DNA of 37,904 nucleotides, taken from positions 1 through 37,904 of the forward strand of contig CAIVSK010000218.1 in assembly GCA_903908495.1 (NCBI GenBank), in the 5' to 3' direction. The stretch is from Akkermansiaceae bacterium (GTDB taxonomy: Bacteria > Verrucomicrobiota > Verrucomicrobiia > Verrucomicrobiales > Akkermansiaceae). The position numbers were made by a program, and so were the translations under genes. Position 1 is the stretch's first letter. Each line of letters opens with the position of its first letter. A model generated the notes under the pieces. The model had not been told where the DNA came from. It ran no database searches and worked only from the letters and a program-made list of their open reading frames with translations. Shown here in pieces: positions 32,716 through 37,904 of the stretch.

Positions 32716-33405
32716 ATGAGAATCCATTACCTCCAACACATGGGTTGCGAAGGCATCGGACGCATCGCCAACTGGGCTGAGGAGCGCGGCCATGCGGTCA
32801 GCGCCACCCACCTCTATCGGGGGGAAGCCCTGCCTGACGACGACAGCTTCGACTTCCTCCTGATCATGGGCGGACCGATGAACATCTACGAGTATCGCAA
32901 CCATCCGTGGCTGCCCGCTGAGAAACTCTTCATCAAGCGCGCCATCGACTCCGGCAAGATCGTCCTCGGCATCTGCCTCGGCGCGCAGCTCATCGCCGAC
33001 GTGTCGGGTGCCAAGATCTTTCAGAACCCAACCCTGGAAATCGGTTGGTTTCCGCTGCGCTTCAACGCCGCACGGCAGGCAATCCCGGCACTGCGCGATT
33101 TTCCCGCCGAACTCACCCCGCTCCACTGGCACGGCGACACCTTCCAACTGCCGCCTGGCGCGCTGCATCTGGCCACCAGCGCGGCCTGCGCGAACCAGGC
33201 ATTCACCGTCGGCCAGCGCGTCATCGGCCTGCAATTCCACATTGAGATGGATGCGCCCGACGTCGCCGCGTTCCTCGACGACACGCTGCCCGAGCCGGTC
33301 CCGGGGCAAGTCCAGTCCGCCGCGGAAATCCTCGCCGGGCAGTGCCACCTGCCAGCCATCCACGCCGCGCTCTACACCATGCTGGACGCGCTCGCGGACT
33401 CCTGA
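32716..33405 (+). CDS. class I glutamine amidotransferase-like protein
   Basis: The 229-residue product carries the class I GATase triad: nucleophile Cys87 in LGICLGAQL, and His175-x-Glu177 in GLQFHIEM. The early LLIMGGPMNIYEY motif and the oxyanion region are also intact. It resembles the stand-alone GMP-synthase-type GATase group (GATase1_GMPSynthase_Like), which includes enzymes acting on glutamine or related gamma-glutamyl compounds. The longer frame reaching upstream to 32332 is only read through the RidA gene and is not real. The ATG lies 2 nt downstream of the RidA stop, implying an operon with imine/enamine deamination and nitrogen handling. Cytosolic; the exact substrate and any synthetase partner are unknown. 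Confidence 0.85.
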   Translation: MRIHYLQHMGCEGIGRIANWAEERGHAVSATHLYRGEALPDDDSFDFLLIMGGPMNIYEYRNHPWLPAEKLFIKRAIDSGKIVLGICLGAQLIADVSGAKIFQNPTLEIGWFPLRFNAARQAIPALRDFPAELTPLHWHGDTFQLPPGALHLATSAACANQAFTVGQRVIGLQFHIEMDAPDVAAFLDDTLPEPVPGQVQSAAEILAGQCHLPAIHAALYTMLDALADS

Positions 33406-33606
33406 AAATCACGACCCATCTTCGGTGGTCAAGCCTGCCAAGTGTTTGAACTCGCGCAGGTTGCGCTAACGCTTTCCTCACGGGCGTTGCGGGTTTTGGC
33501 AATCGCGGTGCCGCGCAGCAACAGAATGGCAGGAACGCTACAACACTCTTAGTCCCATGAAATCCACGATGCCACCCCTCCATAAAATCATGCAGACAAT
33601 CCCCGT

Positions 33607-34065
33607 ATGAAGCGCTTTTTTCAACGCGGGGGTGCCTGGGTGGCCGTGCAAGGCGTTCTGCTCACGGCGGTCGCTCTGCTGGCGGTATGCTTTCGCAGCG
33701 GCGGGTTTCCCATTCTGGTGATGGCCGGAGTGGCTTTGATGCTCGTTGGCGCGAGCGTCGCGCTTGCCGGAGCGATGGCGCTCGGTCGAAACCTCACCCC
33801 ATTTCCAAAGCCGTCGGACTCGGCACAACTGGTGCGGCACGGCATCTATGCGGGAGTCCGCCACCCGCTCTATACTAGCGTCATTGCGGTGTCGATTGGC
33901 TGGGCCTTGGTCTGGCAAAGCTGGCCGGCTCTGCTGGTTGCCGTGATGCTGATCCCATTTTTCCACGCCAAAGCCCGCCACGAGGAGCGTTGGTTGCGGG
34001 AGAAGTTTCCCGAATATGCCGAGTACGAAAAGCGGGTGTCTCGGTTCATACCGTGGATTTATTGA
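33607..34065 (+). CDS. membrane methyltransferase, isoprenylcysteine carboxyl methyltransferase-like
   Basis: The 152-residue protein has several hydrophobic segments (about 10-30, 34-57, 90-120). The C-terminal signature LVRHGIYAGVRHPLYTS followed by HEERWLREKFPEYAEYEKRV and SRFIPWIY is typical of the ICMT/phospholipid N-methyltransferase (PEMT) group, which binds S-adenosylmethionine at the membrane. Length is normal for the bacterial members. Substrate could be a lipid, polyprenyl or small hydrophobic amine; this cannot be determined from sequence. It is separated from the GATase gene by 201 bp of unremarkable spacer and does not look coupled to it. ATG at 33607 is the only good start; no strong Shine-Dalgarno sequence is seen. 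Confidence 0.85.
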   Translation: MKRFFQRGGAWVAVQGVLLTAVALLAVCFRSGGFPILVMAGVALMLVGASVALAGAMALGRNLTPFPKPSDSAQLVRHGIYAGVRHPLYTSVIAVSIGWALVWQSWPALLVAVMLIPFFHAKARHEERWLREKFPEYAEYEKRVSRFIPWIY

Positions 34066-34456
34066 TCCACCGGGAGAATACCGGTGCCGTCTTCCAGCTC
34101 CCTCCCGGCACGGTCCGTGGCCAAATAGCCGACGTATTGTCCCACCACCCGCCGTTGGCCATCGCAGGGCCCCATGTTGCGACCAGGGAAAATTGTAGTT
34201 CGGCTATTCTTACAACTTTCGGTGATGCGCCCGCATGGGCGGTGGCAGGAATTTGGTTCGCCAGGGACTTGAGACGTTCTACGGGAGACGAAACTCGGGG
34301 TTTTTGGGGCATCCTTGCCGGCTGGAACCATTCTAAGAACACAACTGGCAGGATGCCCGCACCAGCCTTCCGCGGCGCGGGCATCCTGCCTGATCTTCCC
34401 CAAACTGCCTCTTCCCGCTTGCCTGAGAGGCGGCTTCGTGCTTGCTTCGCGGCCAC
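34066..34456. other. 391-bp spacer with palindromic repeat debris
   Basis: No gene is supported between the methyltransferase and argG. Open frames on either strand lack family motifs and repeat the kind of translated repeat words (GILPV) found in Verrucomicrobiota spacers. The main element is the 14-bp inverted repeat at 34347-34390. The argG promoter should be here, but no clear -35/-10 pair was found. Confidence 0.55.
34347..34390. repeat. 14-bp perfect inverted repeat upstream of argG
   Basis: GGCAGGATGCCCGC (34347-34360) is the exact reverse complement of GCGGGCATCCTGCC (34377-34390), with a 16-nt GC-rich loop. A related word, GGGGCATCCTTGCC, lies just upstream at about 34306-34319. GC-rich GATGCCCGC repeats are widespread in Verrucomicrobiota and Planctomycetota genomes. 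There is no T-tract after the right arm on the plus strand. Confidence 0.7.
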
Positions 34457-35740
34457 ATGAAAATTCTCGTTGCCTATTCCGGGGGGCTCGACACCTCCGT
34501 CCTGCTCAAGTGGCTCAAGGAAAAGTATTCCGCTCAGATCATCGCGTATTGCGCCGACGTCGGCCAGGCCGACGAATTGGACGGCCTCGAAGCCAAGGCG
34601 CTGAGCACCGGGGCGTCAAAATATTTCCTCGGCGACCTGAAGGAGGAATTCGCGCGCGACTACATTTTCCCGATGATCCAGGCCAACGCGATCTACGAGG
34701 GCCGCTACCTGCTGGGCACCTCGATCGCCCGCCCGTGCATCACCAAGGGCATGCTGGACGTGGCGCTGGCCGAAGGGGCCGACGCCATCGCCCACGGTGC
34801 CACCGGCAAGGGCAACGACCAGGTCCGCTTCGAACTCTCCGCCGCCTCGCTCGCGCCCCAAATCAAGTGCATCGCCCCGTGGCGCGATGCCTCGTTCCGC
34901 GCCCAATTCCCCGGCCGCGCCGAAATGATCGCCTACGCCGAGGCCAACGCCATCCCAATCAAGGCGTCCATGAAAAAACCGTATTCGATGGACCGCAACC
35001 TGCTCCACATTTCGTTTGAAGCCGGCATGTTGGAAGACCCGTGGTACGACGCCACCACCCCGGCGGACAAGGACATGTATGTTCTATCCACCTCGCCGGA
35101 GGATGCGCCCGACCAGGCGGAGTACGTCCAAATCCTCTTCGCCAAGGGCGATGCCATCGGCATCCAGGCAGAGGGGCTCGCGCCGCTCATCGCCAGCCTC
35201 GGGGACTTCCAGGTGCTGGGCGAACGCGACGGCTACACGCTTCTAACACCCTACGGGATCATGCGCGTGCTCAACGCGCTGGGCGGCAAGCACGGCGTCG
35301 GCCGCATCGACATCGTGGAAAACCGCTTCGTCGGCATGAAAAGCCGCGGCGTCTATGAAACCCCCGGCGGCACCATTTTGTTAGCCGCACACCGGGACCT
35401 GGAAGCGCTCACGGTGGACCGCGAGGCGATGCACATCCGCGACACCCTCATCCCGAAATACGCCCAGCTCGTCTATAACGGGTTTTGGTTTGCGCCCGAG
35501 CGCGACGCGATCCAGGCACTCGTCAGCCACACCCAACAAACGGTCTCCGGCGAAGTGCGCGTCAAACTCTACAAGGGCAACGTCATGAACGCCGGCCGCC
35601 GCTCGCCTCACAGTCTTTACTCGGAAGCCATCGCCACCATGGAAGGCGGCCAGGAAGCCGCCTACAACCAAGACGACGCCACCGGCTTCATCGCCCTCAA
35701 TGCGCTGCGCCTCAAGGCCAGCGCCCGCCAGCACAAGTAG
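34457..35740 (+). CDS. argG: argininosuccinate synthase
   Basis: The 427-residue protein catalyses ATP-dependent condensation of citrulline and aspartate to argininosuccinate, the penultimate step of arginine synthesis. The N-terminal P-loop-like ATP pyrophosphatase motif [10 protein letters not shown] is at 6-15 and [14 protein letters not shown] at 113-126; [14 protein letters not shown] and the tetramerisation/substrate region are also intact. An in-frame TTG five codons upstream is a less likely start than this ATG. Length is close to the family norm (about 400-450). It is a lone cytosolic biosynthetic gene on the plus strand, preceded by a palindromic spacer and facing the minus-strand RCC1 gene at its 3' end. 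The call is very secure. Confidence 0.98.
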   Translation: MKILVAYSGGLDTSVLLKWLKEKYSAQIIAYCADVGQADELDGLEAKALSTGASKYFLGDLKEEFARDYIFPMIQANAIYEGRYLLGTSIARPCITKGMLDVALAEGADAIAHGATGKGNDQVRFELSAASLAPQIKCIAPWRDASFRAQFPGRAEMIAYAEANAIPIKASMKKPYSMDRNLLHISFEAGMLEDPWYDATTPADKDMYVLSTSPEDAPDQAEYVQILFAKGDAIGIQAEGLAPLIASLGDFQVLGERDGYTLLTPYGIMRVLNALGGKHGVGRIDIVENRFVGMKSRGVYETPGGTILLAAHRDLEALTVDREAMHIRDTLIPKYAQLVYNGFWFAPERDAIQALVSHTQQTVSGEVRVKLYKGNVMNAGRRSPHSLYSEAIATMEGGQEAAYNQDDATGFIALNALRLKASARQHK

Positions 35741-35766
35741 GCCAGCCGGGCAGGCCTTGCAAGTGA

Positions 35767-35813
35767 CGTGGAGGACGCCCGGACGATAGATGAAGTCCTC
35801 CGCGGCCTCCACG
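35767..35813. terminator. possible bidirectional hairpin between convergent genes
   Basis: CGTGGAGG (35767-35774) pairs with CCTCCACG (35806-35813). Alternatively GAGGAC (35771-35776) pairs with GTCCTC (35795-35800), so two overlapping folds are possible. It lies 26 nt after the argG stop codon and about 40 nt beyond the RCC1 stop. No T-tract follows, so terminator activity is only suggested by position. Confidence 0.35.
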
Positions 35814-35854
35814 AGTCATGAAAATCCAGCATGCTAACGATCTGGAGGAATTTC

Positions 35855-37904
35855 TCATGGTGTTAGTATGGCCGGGGCTCCCTTCTCATCAGACACTCTC
35901 AGGCGCATGAACATCCGCGGGCCGGTCCCCACCGGCACGCTGAAGACATGCTGGTCACCGCTGCCGCTGTCGGGCACTCCGGTCCAAGTTCCCGGCAGCA
36001 GACTCGCGCTCCACTCGGCCCCGTAGGTGATGCCGGTGACGCCCGCGGGCTGCGCGAACCCGATCACATAGTTGTCGCCGATGCGCCGGGGCTGCGGCAA
36101 TTGCCCGGCATTGGGCACCCGCTGCAAGCCGAAGGCATAGTCCAACAAATCCGCCGAGCTATCATTGAGCGCGGCATTGGGAGTTAGGTTAAGCGTCGGC
36201 AAGGCCACCACCGCAATGTTATGCAGCGCCGCCGACCCGCTGGCCACCGCCATCCAGCGCGCTCCGGCTTCCAACCCGCTCGCATCCACGGTCACCGGTC
36301 CCGCGCCGGGCGTCATCGTGTTGTTTCCTAACTGGCCGTAGGCATTGTCGCCCCAGGCCGCCAGCGTGCCGTCGGCCGCCAGCGCCAGGCTGTGGCTGCC
36401 GCCGAGCGCGATTTGAGTTAGAGAAGCGCCTGCCAAGGGGATGATCACGGGCAAGTTACTCTGCGTGATATCCGGCAGCCCCAACTGGCCGCTCTTGTTC
36501 CATCCCCAGCCGACGAGCGTGCCATCGGCGCACAGCGCCAGGCTGTGGGCACCGCTGGCGCGCAACGCCAACACCGTCTTGCCGGCAAGCGCGCCAAACC
36601 CACCAATGGCCACCGGCGTTTTGCTGGAGACGATGCTGTCATTGCCGAGCTGGCCGCGATTGTTGTAGCCCCAGGCAAACAAGCTGCCGTCGGTGCACAG
36701 CGCCAACGTGTGGTATTGTCCCGCGGCAATCGCGGCCACCCGCATGCCCGCCGGCATCTCCACCGCGACCGGCACGAGACTGTTAGCGGTGGTGCCATCG
36801 CCCAGTTCGCCCTCGTCGTTGTAGCCCCAGGCCGCCAAAGTGCCGTCGTCGCACAAGGCGAAGCTGCCGTAGGCCGCGGCCGCCACCGCCACCACATGTT
36901 TGCCCAACAAAGCGCCTACCGGTTTCACCAACACGGGCACCCGGCGGGTCACCGTGTTGCCGTTGCCCAATTGGCCGTAATTGTTATATCCCCAGGCGAC
37001 CACGGTTCCATCCGTGCACAGCGCCAGGTTGTGAAATGGCCCGGCGGCGATGGCGATGACCGTCTTGCCGGCGAGAGCGTCCGAGGAATCCACCGCCACC
37101 GGCGCGTTGCCGGGGGCGTTGCTGTTATTGCCCAACTGGCCGTAGATATTGTAGCCCCAGGCCGCCAGTGTGCCGTCCGAGCACAGGGCCATGCTGTGCA
37201 GATAGCCTTCTGAAACCGCGATGATGGTCTTGTTAGCCAATATACCCGAATCATCGACCGCAGTCGGCAGCAGGCGGCGGGTGGTGGAAGCATCACCTAA
37301 CTGGCCGGAGCTGTTGGACCCCCAGCCCACCAATTTCGTGTTCGCCCATAGCAGGACCAGGTCATTTCCGCTACCGCCGTGGTAGTTGGCCACGAAGTCA
37401 TAGGTCTTGCCCGCATAGGTCAGGCTCACCCGCTGACCCTGCACCAGATTGGAGAAGCGGCCATGCATGAAGCCCAGGCCGGTGTTGTTCACCATCGTTA
37501 GAACCGTCCCTGGCTGCGGCGCGAAATCCAGCACGATGTCCACCGCAATGCCACCGGCCGCAAAACCGTCGGCGATCACCGGCACGTCGCCGGGCGCATG
37601 GAAGGTGAGGTTCAGCGGCAGGCGGGTCACCGTGATGGTATAACTCTTGGTGGTGATTCCGTCTTCGGCCGTGACCACAGTGGTGATGCTGGTGTTGCCC
37701 ACCGCCAGATCGATCACCCCGCCGGGAGTGCCGCTAACAACCGACACGCCCTCCACTTGCACCGTGGCCCGTGGATGGTCGGTCACGGGGGTCACCGTCA
37801 CACCCTCCACGGCAAATGGCACCGTGGCCACATAGCGGGTGGTGAGTTTATCAAAATCCGGCCCAAAGGCACCCGTATTCAAGCCCAGCGCCGCGAGTTG
37901 TGCA
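35855..37904 (-). CDS. RCC1 beta-propeller protein with PVC-type C-terminal tail, 5' end outside window
   Basis: The frame is open to the window edge, so the N-terminus and any signal peptide are missing; about 682 residues are visible. The upstream end shows a cadherin-like beta-sandwich (LGLNTGAFGPDFDKLTTRY, then SYTITVTRLP). Next is a beta domain with YDFVANYHGGSGNDLVLL. Seven RCC1 units follow (LAAWGYNIYGQLG-type with x-PVAV), with a spacing consistent with one complete seven-blade propeller. The C-terminus has the weak form of the shared tail: DSSADLLDYAFG with no Asp loop, a beta module, and FMRLRVSDEKGAPAILTP. RCC1 proteins bind partners via the propeller; in Verrucomicrobiota such proteins are usually secreted or surface-located. 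Function of this one is unknown. Confidence 0.85.
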   Translation of the reverse strand, partial: AQLAALGLNTGAFGPDFDKLTTRYVATVPFAVEGVTVTPVTDHPRATVQVEGVSVVSGTPGGVIDLAVGNTSITTVVTAEDGITTKSYTITVTRLPLNLTFHAPGDVPVIADGFAAGGIAVDIVLDFAPQPGTVLTMVNNTGLGFMHGRFSNLVQGQRVSLTYAGKTYDFVANYHGGSGNDLVLLWANTKLVGWGSNSSGQLGDASTTRRLLPTAVDDSGILANKTIIAVSEGYLHSMALCSDGTLAAWGYNIYGQLGNNSNAPGNAPVAVDSSDALAGKTVIAIAAGPFHNLALCTDGTVVAWGYNNYGQLGNGNTVTRRVPVLVKPVGALLGKHVVAVAAAAYGSFALCDDGTLAAWGYNDEGELGDGTTANSLVPVAVEMPAGMRVAAIAAGQYHTLALCTDGSLFAWGYNNRGQLGNDSIVSSKTPVAIGGFGALAGKTVLALRASGAHSLALCADGTLVGWGWNKSGQLGLPDITQSNLPVIIPLAGASLTQIALGGSHSLALAADGTLAAWGDNAYGQLGNNTMTPGAGPVTVDASGLEAGARWMAVASGSAALHNIAVVALPTLNLTPNAALNDSSADLLDYAFGLQRVPNAGQLPQPRRIGDNYVIGFAQPAGVTGITYGAEWSASLLPGTWTGVPDSGSGDQHVFSVPVGTGPRMFMRLRVSDEKGAPAILTP

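Noticed and set aside
33406-33606. tRNA or small RNA gene in the spacer before the methyltransferase
   Set aside because: No cloverleaf, T-loop or strong hairpin with a T-tract could be found.
34315-35019. 234-codon plus-strand frame starting before and overlapping argG
   Set aside because: Arg/Gly/His-rich shadow of argG in a shifted frame and without any family motif.

Overview
The window looks like chromosomal DNA of a Gram-negative, polysaccharide-degrading member of the Verrucomicrobiota (PVC group). This rests on gene content, not on a marker gene. It is GC-rich by eye and carries very large secreted proteins built from autotransporter-associated beta-strand (PATR) repeats, a lamin-tail/CotH-kinase protein, an RCC1 propeller protein, and a DUF5107-type TPR protein. 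Short palindromic islands sit between genes. No rRNA, tRNA, CRISPR array, transposase or prophage was recognised.

Layout. (1) 1-6404, plus strand: a carbohydrate-use block. It holds the 3' part of a TPR protein, a shortened aldose-epimerase-like gene, an exported GH28-type beta-helix glycosidase and an exported GH20 hexosaminidase fused to an SGNH esterase. A decayed GH29 fucosidase start follows at about 6487-6546. Together they suggest breakdown of complex glycans (uronic acid, amino-sugar and formerly fucose linkages). (2) 6806-28186, minus strand: three huge exported proteins (1403, 2538 and 2673 aa), with a small HAD phosphatase between the two giant PATR proteins. A textbook intrinsic terminator ends the 2673-aa gene. 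(3) 28458-29198, plus strand: a secreted zincin-type metalloprotease, divergent from the 2673-aa gene. (4) 29218-32091, minus strand: an AddB-like PD-(D/E)XK nuclease whose reading frame contains an in-frame palindromic repeat insertion. (5) 32252-35740, plus strand: a RidA-like protein and a class I glutamine amidotransferase 2 nt apart, an ICMT-like membrane methyltransferase, a repeat-bearing spacer, and argG. (6) 35855-end, minus strand: a seven-blade RCC1 protein that runs off the window.

The most interesting pattern is shared by four otherwise unrelated exported proteins (ends at 6806, 11453, 20165 and 35855). All four finish with the same kind of tail: an EF-hand-like Asp loop (degenerate in one), a small beta module with a conserved aromatic/Trp pattern, and a terminal F-x-R-[LM]-x-V motif within 11 or so residues of the stop codon. 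Neither giant PATR protein has a C-terminal autotransporter barrel, so this tail is a candidate export or surface-sorting signal. The other strong observations are the in-frame repeat in the nuclease, the apparently deleted core of the epimerase, the GH20-SGNH fusion, and three long macro-repeats in the 2673-aa protein.

Coordinates of domains and macro-repeats are read by eye and are approximate. Gene starts were moved downstream of the longest open frame where a signal peptide or family start makes this clearly better.
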